Position numbers and translations under genes: made by a program
Part shown: piece by piece, positions 34,793 to 46,285 of the stretch
How positions within the stretch are numbered: the stretch's first letter is position 1
How the letters are laid out: every line of letters starts with the position of its first letter
Notes under the pieces: model-generated
What the model saw: the letters and a program-made list of their open reading frames with translations, nothing else
The model's database searches: none
What the model was told of the DNA's origin: nothing
NCBI GenBank assembly: GCA_013400975.1
Contig: WBMZ01009436.1
Coordinates: forward strand, 1-64,000
Length of the DNA stretch: 64,000 nt
Reading direction: 5' to 3'
DNA from: Atrichornis clamosus
Taxonomy: Eukaryota > Chordata > Aves > Passeriformes > Menuridae

Positions 34793-37022
34793 TCCTCTGC
34801 ATTCAGATATAACCAATGGTATAGGTGGTGTCCCTAGTGGGATATGCTGTCATAGGGCAGGGTGTATACATTAATATCCACCATGCTTAGAAGGGAGTTT
34901 CTCCTCTCCTGCAGAGTTTGGCAGCAGATATTAAATTCCTTCTCCCTCATTTTGAGGTCGTATAGTCCAAGTTTGGAGGAGCTGGGCAGTCCTCTAAAAG
35001 ACTCCTTCTAGTCTGCAGTGAGTTTGAAAGTACCACTCAGCTCACACTGAGACTGCTGGTGGGGCATGGGTGCATCCACAGCATCAGGAGGTGACCTCGT
35101 TCCCAGGGAGAGGAACAACAGAGCAGCTGGGTCACTGAAGCCAAATACTGCAAAACTAAATTTGCTCTCATAGTCCATAAGCATCCACACATTTGCATAC
35201 ACCCGCCCTGAACCCAAGCCCCTGGAACTCTTTTGGAAAAGAACAAACAAACAAACAAAAAAACCCAAACAAGCCTAAAAACTACAACTTGCAATGTGTA
35301 AAAAACCAGGAAAGTTCTAGCATGTAATGTTTGTCTCATGTCTTTCCTATGGCAAGAAATGTTAGACAAAATGTTCTGGTCCTCCAAAGGAGTGGGCTGT
35401 GCTCTGTGCAGCATGGAAAGGCAGCCCCTCAGCCCCCTCATGATCCCCAAGCCTTAGGTGCTGGGATCAGCACAAGGAAGTATGCCAGAAAAAAAGTATG
35501 AGATTACCTCTCAGCAAAGCCCTTTGGCCTGAATCACTGACATCTTTGATTTAAACAGTAATTTAAAACACGCATGATGAGAAGTCAGGGAAGGGATCCA
35601 GGAAGGCCTGGGGTCCAGCCAACCTGGTGTATCTGCCAATTTGCTATTCAGAAGGTAGGTTTGCTAGGAAGGGGCAGGATCATGGCTGAAACCTGTCATT
35701 GCCTCAGCTAAGCCACAAGACCCTTATTCAGAACTGACCGGAGATTGCCTGGCTGTGCCAGCTCTGCCTTGCAGGATGCTACAGCTCTGCTCTGCTGCTC
35801 AGCTGCTCTAAACCAGCGTACAGAAGGATCTGGGGAAAATCCTGTCTTGCTCCCTCCAGCTGATCAGAAAGCCCTGCTGATCTGTGCCCTGTGGATTCCT
35901 CTCTGGGTTGCCAAGCCAATGGTCAAGTGATGAAGCTTGAGGGTGAGGAAGGCAGGCAGAGGCAGCAGGAAACTGCTGAAGGAATAGAAAAAATCTGGAT
36001 GAAGGGAAGGACAAAAGCAGCACACATACAAAGAACATTTATCCTAGGCAGCTTTTTTCCACTCTTCTGCGTCTCCCAGACTAGTGGCTTTCCTGAGTGA
36101 TGCTGGTGGCACTTGCGTCTTGACATGTGGAGACAAAAGAGAGCAGGGTAAATCCAGTCTTAACTGACACATCCTAATTACTTGATCTCAAAGGAACAAG
36201 CATATGGCTCTAGAAAAAGGTTTCCCAGATTGAACACTACTGAAAAATTGACACAGACCTGTTGCCAGTGGGGGGCCAGATTTAGAAATATGATTTAGTG
36301 ATTTCACTGTGGTGAAGGGAGAGGTGAGTTCTGACCCAGCTCTAAGTCCAGACTCTGTGGTTTTGGTCCACCATGAGGACCAGTGGTGGTTAGTTGCCTG
36401 TTGGGCTTAGATGCCAATAGGTTATTCTCAGACTAATTATCTTCTTCCCTGTCAGGCGATTTCAGATATTTTCCTGATACTGGTTGTGTCAGTTTTCCTC
36501 TCCTGGGTCAGGTTCAGGTTGGAAACCCATTTCTTCAAGAGGGCGGACAGAAGGAAAGGTCTCTGAATCAAGTTCTGTATGATCATGGCTCAATGATCAT
36601 AAATCCTTTAGGGCCTGAAACCTAGCAAGGGAATAAAGGAAGAAGTTCTGTCTCTCTTGGATCAAAGGGAGGAAAAAAAGATGTGAAGGAGACAAAAGGT
36701 GCTGCAGGGTATGTGAAAATCAGAGCTCCCATACAGCTTGCTGAAGACTGCCAAAACAGGGTTCTCCACAGCCATCCCATATCTACGCAATAGAGCGATG
36801 GGAGCGATTTTAGATAAGATCAGGCCTAGAGAGAGCATGCCCGGCTCTGTTTCTTCCAGCAGAGCAATATGGAAACCCAGTGCTGGGAAACCATTTTTCT
36901 GTGCCAGTAAAGAGGGAGGGAGTTGTGTGCAACCATTCAGGAGCCTCCGCTCCCACGCATCCTCCCGCTCACTGAAACCCTGCCAGGACGGCAAAGGAGG
37001 AATTGATTTACGTGCAGCAAGC

Positions 37023-37065
37023 CAAATAAATAGACAGATAAATAAATGAATAAATACAATAAATT
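37023..37065. repeat. AAAT-type low-complexity tract
   Basis: Imperfect AAATA/AAATG units. Confidence 0.75.
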
Positions 37066-39338
37066 ACACCCTTCCTACCTTGCTCATTTAAAGAAAGAGA
37101 GAGGGATGGGAGTCAAATTCAGGAGGAAGTCATCTGCAGGTGTGCAAAGCTGGGCATTGGGTGCTGACAGCTCTGGTAAACATGATATTTATTCCCTAGG
37201 AGAGAATTTCAAACTGCCCTTTGTGAGACCTGTCACTCACTGTCTCCTGTTCTCAGTAGTGAAATCTTTCTACTGTGAGCTCATCGGGGTCAGACAGCAG
37301 TGGAGGAGTCCAGCTTGAGTTTCCCCAATGTTTTAGTTCTCATTTTGATGAATTCATTCCTGAAAGAACACTGCAGAAAAGTATCCCCTTTGCTGAGTGT
37401 AACCCACTGACAGTCATTTTGCTTCCCATCTGCCTGTGCTGATGGCAAGCCAGTTAGTTCCCAAGCATTTTGTCAAATGTCCACCCAGCTGAGCAGGTTC
37501 TTATTCTGTAGTCAGTGGCAAATTGCCTGGGGAAAGAATATAAGAAAGTTACGGTGCTAACCATTCTCTAGCTGGGACCTCCCAATTCCTATTAATAAGC
37601 TCCTTAAAGCACCAGCTGAGAAGGCTGCCCTGTAGACCTTGGTGTTTAGTAGGTACCAGCCTCAGTGAATCATCCTCTTCCCTGCTTCCAGAATCCTCAG
37701 CATTCAGTGTCAAAAAAACTTCCCAGGGGAAGTGTATATAATGTGAAAAAATTCAAGCAGCTCATTTGAGCTTCCTCAGACTGAGTGTCCTATTTGGGAT
37801 CTGATCTCCCACAACCGTGCACCATTCCTTCCTTCTTTGTCATGTCCTCAGCTGCCCACACACCTGCAGAAATGCTGAGAACCGGTCTGTAACGCATGGT
37901 TTGTTCTCATGAGTTCTCTCTCAATAAAATAAACAGAGATCTAGCAACTTCAGTAGCCCACCGACTCCTGGGAACTCAGGAGGGAGCTCAGTGTCCAGAA
38001 TTGCCTTGGCACCCAAACTCATGCCAGCAAAGAGGGTCCTTCTTTTCCTGCTCTCACCAGGCATTCAGCTCCCACTCTGTTCAAATTCAAACACTGTTTT
38101 CCTCTGGACACCATCAGCAGCAGAACTGAACTATCCAAGTGAACAGTTCTTTTTCACTTTGTCACATAAATTGTTCAAGTGATATTACAACAGAGCTAAA
38201 TTCACCTTTGCCCTTGCACCAAACTCCCACAGAAGGTAATACAAGGGCTGGGGATAGAGAAGATTTAGGGTCAGGATATTTCCATGTACCACCTAGTTCA
38301 GTTTAACACAATGACCAATAGCAAACTGCAGCTGGAAAAAAACCTGAGGGTAGTTCTAGTTGCCTTAACACATCTTGTGGGGTCCACACAGGTTTTCTTA
38401 GCCTTCAGAGAAAGAAGAAAAAATATTCTCTACTGTCTGTTCTTATGCCAGCATTTTCCTGCCTTCTCCCAAAGCAGCAGACTTGTTGCTCTTTAATCCT
38501 AGTGTAGATTAGGAGCTAAAGACCAGGATTCCCACACCCAGGAATGTTCTGGTACTGCCACAGACCAAAATAATAATCAAAAAAGTGAAAAAAAGATAAA
38601 AGGATACTAAAACTGGAGATAAAACTATAGATTTGAGAGAGACACACAGCTTTGTCTCACACTATTACCTTGGCATCTCTCTCCTCACTAATATCTCTTT
38701 CCCTCGTCCGCCAGAGGCTGATTGCTCTTTCCTCAAATTGCCTAAAGAGCTGACATGGAGACAGTAAGTGAAGAACAAGTGTTTCCCACCTGTGTGCAGC
38801 TGAAAATGGTGCACTCCAGTTTCAGACCCAAAGAAGTGCCAGTGAGCCTGAAAGTGGATTTGTTTTTCTAACTCTTCTAGTTAGTCTAAGAAGAGATATT
38901 CCCTCTCTTTGAAAAACCCATTTCTATTAAAAATAATTCATTCAATTTCTGAGAGAAACCTTGAAATGTCCAAATTTGCTGGAAGTGGGTTTCTGACCTT
39001 TCGATGTGAAAGATGAGCTGGCACATTTCCCTGGGAAACCTTGCTTTCAGGCACATGGTTTGACAAAGTCAACCTGTTCCCGCAGAACCTCTCCAATCTG
39101 GCCAGCAGTGTTTCCAGCCAAATCCCCCCTCCTGCCCCACTCCAGCCCTCTCTGTTACAGCCGGAGAAGAAAGCATTAGTGAAACAGAAGGATCCCTTCT
39201 TGCTTTCAGAGTGGAAATGAAACTAACATTAGTCTATTTACAGAGGATCTTCATGTGAAGGCTCAGGCCAAGAGCAAATGCCAAACAGGCCTGGGGTTAG
39301 CCTTTCCAAGCAGCAAAAAAAGCTATAAACGTGGCCCT

Positions 39339-39418
39339 AAAAGAAAAAAAAGAAAAGAGGAAGAAAAAAAAAAGAGAGAGGGAGAGAAAGAAAAGAAGGC
39401 AGATTAAAAAAAAAAAAA
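39339..39418. repeat. Polypurine tract and poly(A)
   Basis: Uninterrupted purines at 39339-39399, then after GCAGATT a run of about 13 A. The Lys/Arg-only open frame across it is an artefact. H-DNA (triplex) potential is inferred from the pure purine strand. Confidence 0.85.
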
Positions 39419-39434
39419 GCAGGTGCTATTTCAG

Positions 39435-39730
39435 CAGAGTTCCCGACTCAGCAGTTTTCTTTCAAAGCTTTCCAGTCCCACTGTTTGCTGAGTTGCTCTG
39501 GGCTCAGCCGCAAGGCAGGCCAGAAAGTACATGTACGGGCCATTATTGCTGGGCTGGCTCGGCGTGGCTCCTAACCATGTGCGGATGCTGCTGCATTGTC
39601 TGAGCCTCCTGGCAGGCTCCCAAGGGGGCTTCTTGTTTGCACTGCCACATCTGTTTGAAATTCTGGCACATCTCAGCCTGAGAAATATGGTTTGTGGTGT
39701 CATAGCAACCACTTTTTCTTGATCCGACAG
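39435..39730. promoter_or_regulatory. CpG-retaining candidate conserved noncoding element
   Basis: Directly follows the polypurine tract. Contains TTTGCTGAGTTGC (MARE-like), CAGCCGCAAGG, TACATGTACGGGCC, CTCGGCGTGG and GTGTCATAGCAACCAC (an RFX-like half site beside a RUNX-like AACCAC). Opposed open frames (39531-39722 plus, 39431-39739 minus) share it, as expected for CpG-rich stop-poor DNA. No protein family was recognised. Confidence 0.3.
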
Positions 39731-42700
39731 GCAAGGCAAAGTTATGGAGGCCTGGAAGTGCTCCTTGCAGATCTGGTTGCAATGGATAGAAAGCTCCTGA
39801 GGCTACTGATCTTATGGATAACCTATGGTGGGGTTTTTTTCTTCCCTAGTCTGCTATCTCCCACCCCACCATGCCTTAAATCACTGTACTTGTGACAGTG
39901 GGTTAGTTCAGAAGTTTGAATGAGACCATCAAACCTATTCTTGAGACTTCAGAGATGTCCAGCTTGGACCTCTGTTGCTGAGCTGCAAAAGGCAAAGACA
40001 CCATAGGTCCCCCCACCAAAAACATTTTGGTACTAGGGGATATGGGGCAGAAATTTTCCTTTCTATTCCCGTGGTAGGAACATTAGGCAGCCAAAGGGAG
40101 ACTTGCTGAGATGTCTGTCCTTTTTCCCGAGGAGGGGTGTGAGGTGGAATGTGTTCATGTGCTTCTGCAGCAACCCTTTCTTGGAGCAGCATGGACAGAG
40201 ACAGCAAAGTCATCCTCGAGCATCCTCAGTGGATTCTACAGAGAAGGAAAAATCCTGAAGCTCTGACCAGAAGATAGATGGGAAATTTAGTTAATCACTA
40301 CCATTGTTAATGAGTCAAGAACTGTCTACCTTTGGGCTGGGCAGTGTTGCTAATTAGCACGCAGTCATCAGTATAAAATGTGTTGCTGGGTCTCCCAGTG
40401 GAAGCCACAGGAATTTGTCCTTCCTCGATTGCTCCATGCCCAGTGCCGTGCAACGATGGTCAGGGAGCAGAGGTCTCCTGCCAGTGCTCCCTCCTGTGAC
40501 ATTGCTATCCTGCGGTGTCAGGAGGAATGTAAACGTTTGGCAAAGACAAAGGGAACAAAGCCACCTGAATCTTTTCCCCCTGGAAAGCAGCCTGGCAGGA
40601 ACCACAGGAATGTTCCTCGAAGCAAACGGTACCGGAGAAACTGGAAAGGATGAAATCCTTGACACCAGTGCCTGGCTTCAGGCTTGAGTCGCTGCGGAAA
40701 AGGCTTTACATGGAGGGATGAAAGGACAGCTGAGCCCCAGTGAGAGCCATCTCTGAATGCAGGTACTGTTGGGATGGGTGGGTGATCTCCCTCCAGGGAA
40801 GCACCTTGCCTTCCTGAAGAGGCCAGCTGCCAGGTGTGACTTCCCTCCGCTCTCCCGCAAGCGTACAAATGGTGGCTGAGTGGTATAGAGTTGAACAGTA
40901 GTAGGCTGAGCTGAAAGAAGAACATTTGTTGTATAACTTAAAAGTAGGTCAGAGACAGGTTATTCCCAAGAAATGGACGTGGCTTGGCCAAGAGGAGTGA
41001 GTATTTGCAGGGCTGTTAAAAACTTGTACTTCCCCAAAGAAAAACATTAACAAGTAGGGGAAGAATGGCAGTGGAGCCAATTAAAAACACACGGTAAGGC
41101 AAAAACAAGAGAAAAAAGAAAACAGATTTTTTCAAAATGCCTTAAAAATATACAGTGGGAGAATCCAGACTTGTTTGCCATAAACGAGGAGGCAATCACA
41201 GTTCAGCACAGGTGTCCAGGCCCGGAGGGAAGGCAGGAGAGAGGGCAGCCAGGCAGCAAAGAGAATAATTACAGACTCCGTTGAGGGTATCGGCACTTAT
41301 TTTGGGGTACGAGTCCAACTTTCCTACAAGGATTCCATTTGGAGGCATGCCATGAAGAAAACTCTGAGGAAATATTGACTATCACTACCCACAAGGGTGG
41401 GAGGAACTGGAGTCTCTTCCCAGCTCTGACACCAACCCTGCTAAGCCCATGCCTCAGTTTCCCCCCCAGGATTCTCCCCTGACAATATGATCCTGATAAC
41501 TTTGTCACAAATTCTGAGAGCTCTGTAAGGAAAGCAAACGTAAAAGTAGGAATGATATAATTTTAAATATCCTAAATTAGCTAACTAGTGTTCTGATTTT
41601 CTGTATGAAATTCCTGGCATGAAGGGCAGCACCCTCTGATATGATCATCCCAAAGACTTCACAAAGCTCTCAGACAGTCAGGCAGGGGTACAAATGTGCC
41701 CATTAAAGAGTGATGGCTGCATGCATTTGTTTAAAAAACACAAAAGTTCCCCCAAACCAAGTCTAAGCTAAATCATTCTCGTAACTTCACACGACACAGA
41801 CCCAACAAATTATTTAGAGTTATTTGCTTTCCCTCTTTTTTCCTCTATTTTATGTCATGCTTTCCTATCAAAATGTTGTTTCAAACTCAAATTATAGCAA
41901 AAGCTTCTGATGTTCTGGTGTTTCTTGCTGAAGCATCACCATAACATAGTCCTTGAGCTTGGCTGGGTCTTCTGTAAGTTCTTTTTCCTCCTCCTACCAA
42001 GGGTTTCAAAGAAACTGAGCAGACCCTTGGTTACTTAGGTAGGGCTGTGTCTGGGAAAGTCCAGTCTAATGGGAAGTCTGCTGCTGAGAGGGATGGTCCC
42101 ACCTCTGCACTTGGGATGGCTTACACATATTCTGGAGTTGTCTTCTAAGTGAAGAAAATGGAGATGACATGGTCGTTGTTCTGTGAACAATTATGGCAGT
42201 AGCTGTGAGATGAGAGTTAGAAGTGGGTGCGTCTTGACTGAGCTCACCCAGGCAGCATGAGAGAGAGAAAATCTTAGCCTTCCTTGTCCTGATACATGAA
42301 GACATGAATGCAGAGAAAGTGGAGGAAGAAGAAGATGATTTTGCATGGGAAAAAATATTTGCGCATCCCTTAGTTTGGTGGATGCAATAAAGGATTTGCT
42401 TAACTTTATGTTAGCTGTTTGTGATGTGGAGAATGCCATCTGAACTAGCATCTCCAGCCACATTTAGGGAAAAGAAATGCACGCTTTCAGATACAATTCA
42501 GCTTATGAATGCAGATAGTTAGTTTTGGATGTGGTGATTCATGCCCAGGTCTCTGCTGACTCCACTGATTACATCTGCAGTGCAATGTGCAATCTCTACA
42601 ATGGGCTGTAGAGAACACTTAGCGTGATTAATTGGGATGGGATTGTCAGTACCATGTCAGATGTGTTGCATCCAAATTCTGTCAGTCCTTGGGCTGTGAG

Positions 42701-45700
42701 CCAGTGCCATCCCACCACCAGCTGGGATGAACTGTGGGCCAGAACTGTGATGGAGCTGCAGGATGCTCTGCACTGTGACCAGGGCAGAGCTGCAGCAAGG
42801 ATGGAGGGAGAGGGGTGCCCAAAAAAGGAGGTAAATGTGACTCAGGCCTCTGCCTGCCCAGTGCTGTTGTCAGAGAAGAATTGCAATTCTGAATCAGAAG
42901 TAAATTCTGGGGATTGCACGTAGCTTGGAGTAGGGCAATGCTCTGGAGCGATCTGTGAGTGAAAGGGGAATCAAGCTGCTTATGCCTTAGGGATTAGGTG
43001 CCTTGCAAATGAGCTGGTTAAGATAATTTTTTCTTCTGAATTTACCTGACATCAGCCACTCTCAAAATACTTGCAAGGTACTTGGCTAGAAAAAGTACAG
43101 GTGTGTTCCAGTGCAGCTGTGTCTATCCTGCTCAGTTAGGGGCTTGGAAGAGTTATTGCCTATTCCAAGAAGAAAGCTGGGGGTTTTTTTTCTGGGATAG
43201 GAGAGATTGAGAAGGGGTTTGACCTAGAGGGCTTGTATGGTCTAATCTGAGCTGGGAGCCAGCAGTATTGTGGGTTTTCCAAGATCCTGACTCAGCTTTT
43301 GACCTTTGGCAAATCACTGACCTGAGTCAGAGCAGCTGGAAAGCTGAATAAAATGTAGTCTGGCAGGAAAAGTAAAGATGCTGCATTGAGCTGAGTTGTC
43401 AGCCTTCTGTATTTGGGCAAATTTTGGTTCAAAGATACAAATATCTTGAACTGCCATGCCTTTCTCAGGATTTATGTGACTCTGGATTACCCTCTCTGTT
43501 GTTGCTCTGGAGTAATATAAAGAAGGAATCGGAGATGAAATGAACTGTGATTAGCTCTGTTACCAAGATATACGCAATTCAATAAATCAGAAATCTTGAT
43601 GGATTTGCTTCCTAACTATCCAGTTAGGATTTATCATGGGGAGGTAGAAGAAATTCTAAAGAGAAGCTGCAAAAAATAATTTAATATTCTTTCTTTTAAT
43701 TTTTAGAAAGGAGTGTTCTGTTGAAAAGGGATGGGGCTGGAGAAACAGTAGTGGGAGTAAAGCAGGTGTAGGGATTCCATGCCTGGTGTTACTGCTGATT
43801 TCTTATATAGATTGGGGCAAGATGCCCAGTCTCTTCTCCTTCCCATACTCAGCTGTAAAACAAGACAACCATATTTGCATGGAAAAGTTTTGAGTGTGTC
43901 CATTCACATATACGTTGCACTGTAATCCAACTAATCCATGAAGTCAAATCATATGGATGCTCTCAGGTTATTGCAAGGGGAATCAAAAGCTCTAGAGATC
44001 TCTGAATGAAGGATAAGAATTTCCTCTCTTCTAATTTTTCTTCTCTCAAGCACTGCACAAACAAAAATGAAAGCCTGGGCTTCCAACAGCTACATTTCCC
44101 CCACTGTTTTCCAGCTTCAAGTGAAGGTTTGCATCAGCTGTTTTTTAATTCACTCTCTTGCCTTGGATTAAACTGGAATGTCAAGAACAGAAAGACATCT
44201 GTGTACATCACTAAGCAATGTGGTCTTGAACACTACTGAGTTCTGCTTTCTGCTGCTCCTCACGTCAGGTCCAGTGGTGTTAAATGTGAGAAGTTATGTC
44301 TGTCTGAAAGCCAAGAGAGACTCAATTTGTGTTCATCGTCCGCCAGGCTGTAAAATGGGCCTCACAGTTATTCAATGGCACTGTACTGAACAGTAAAGAT
44401 AAAGTGTTTCCAATTAAGAGGTCTGATAGTAAAAGGAGATTTATGGAAAAGATGGTAGATTAACAGAAAAATGCTGGTCCAAGAATTTTGAGGGCACTGA
44501 CTCAGAGAGACAGATAACTGCAGGCTCCCTCGGGTTCACCAGGTCCCCTTACCACATGGCATTCACTAGGAAGCCCTGAAAGCAAGTGTTTGGTGCATAA
44601 ATGTGTGACTGCCTTCCCTTCTTCACTGACCCTTTAAACAGTTAACAGCACTCTATATCTTCCCTGCAGCAGAAGCAATTCCCAGACATTGAAGCATTTC
44701 CATTGCAAAACACAGCTTGGGATTCTGGACTGGGTTATTTATTTGGAAGATGTAGACAAAATGAAAGTGTAGCAAACTCATACCAGATTGGATCCACTTC
44801 AGAAGCTGCCAAACAGCTGCCAGTGCTGTCGGGTCAGAAGAGCTTGCCAGGCTGTTCCCTGGGGCAGGGGTAGGTTTTGGTGGGGGAACCTGGGATCTGG
44901 AGATGAACTATACAGCTATCCTGGAATGGAATATGCTGTCTACTGCATTTTCCCACCTGCAAGTGTATAAACATGCCCCTTACCCCCCTTTCCAGGCTGA
45001 AATGCAGCTGATCTAGAGCATATCTACAGAAAAAAAATGTCTCTGGGCAATCAGCACTTGCTGCAGCGTCACTTCAGACAAAAGAATATACGCAAGCTGG
45101 GGACTTGGGGAAGAACAAGAGAAAAATGAACAGAAAGAGTGAAAAATCTGTGGGATGCCATGTAGCTCAGTTCCCTGCTAAAGGCCTTCTTCTTAACTTC
45201 CGGGTCATCCCTTTCAGACCTGCCTTGCTTAGAAACTTTGGAGAGTGAGTGGAATCTGCTGCTTTGTAGTCTGGGAAGGAGGAAGGTCTTAATGTCCTAG
45301 GTGAACAGGCAAACTGCCTCACTGAGATAGTGAAGGAAATGTTAACTGTAAAAGTAAACTTTCTGAGAGTGTGTGAGATGTCCAGTTGGTTGGGAGCCTT
45401 CAGCTACAGCATGGGACTTTTCTTTTGCTTCTATCTTTTAAAAAAAAGGTATCTAGGGAGATCTATAGCTCAGACAGTTTGGCACCTTTCACCAGCCTGA
45501 AATGAGTTAAAAAGAAAGAAAAAACCAAAAAGTTGTATGGGATACTGAGGTTCAAAACTCTTTGGAAAGAAAGATGAAAAAAAGAGAGGTTCTTTATTTG
45601 CTGGATTTAGATCTGAGTGGATTTTTGTTTCGTTTTTAATACATACAAAAGACAGGGAAATATCTTCCTCTCTTTAGGGACTTATGAGAGCTCACCTTGT

Positions 45701-46065
45701 AGATCTGTCCATTCGGAGAGGTACAAACTCTCCCATATCCCATTTGTAACATATGTCTTCAGCTTCCCCCTATCCCACATTTGTGTGAGAGGGAGCTCTC
45801 CCTGCATTATCAGATATTAAGCAGAGACAAAAGAAAAAAATCCAACGAAAGTGAGATTAAGTAGGTAAATTACAATGCAAAGAGTTTTGGAAAGAACTTC
45901 CTCTGGGGCTGCTTGAAATTTTCCATCAGAGTATTTTTCAGTGGAAAATTGCCTTTCAAAAAAGGCAAAGTTATTTTGTGTTAAGTTATGACCAATCTCT
46001 CAACAAGGCTTCAGAGTGTGGCAGGAGGCCTGGAGATTCAGCTGGGAAATCTTTGGGCAGTGTCT
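39731..46065. other. Noncoding stretch, no supported gene
   Basis: Ordinary noncoding-looking sequence. Several overlapping frames at 40354-40925 on both strands lack recognisable motifs. At 45918-45975 a string rich in TTTTCCAT/GGAAAAT may be part of an old unclassified repeat, not assignable by eye. Confidence 0.5.
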
Positions 46066-46069
46066 CCTA

Positions 46070-46285
46070 GAGGCTGTCACCGCCGAGCTTGGTGACCCCG
46101 TTCTGCTCCAGTGCTGGGCTCGCCACGTGACGTGCAGTTCTCACAAAGCACCGTGGTGACACAACTTCCACGGCGCATGGCATTGTCTCAGCAAGAGAGG
46201 GGACCATGCCACACCATGAGAGACGTGGGCCAGCCAGGAATGTCAGCTCACAGGGAACGACAGGGACACAAAGCATACCAGCTAC
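46070..46285. promoter_or_regulatory. Isolated CpG cluster with composite E-box/CRE-like site
   Basis: About ten CpGs lie within 200 bases in an AT-rich neighbourhood. At 46124-46134 CACGTGACGTG overlaps a perfect E-box (CACGTG) with a TGACGTG core, a form bound by bHLH-ZIP and bZIP factors in known promoters. No exon was recognised; opposed open frames (46067-46276 minus, 46111-46458 plus) have no family signature. Confidence 0.3.

Larger units (their letters stand above)
33201..39330. other. Noncoding stretch with minor repeats, no supported gene
   Basis: No recognisable exon or RNA gene. Contained low-complexity items are a 15-base tandem duplication (34763-34792), an A-rich CAAA tract (35241-35273) and an AAAT-like tract (37023-37065). 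Overlapping opposed frames near 35008-35450 and 36662-37049 show no family similarity. Confidence 0.5.
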
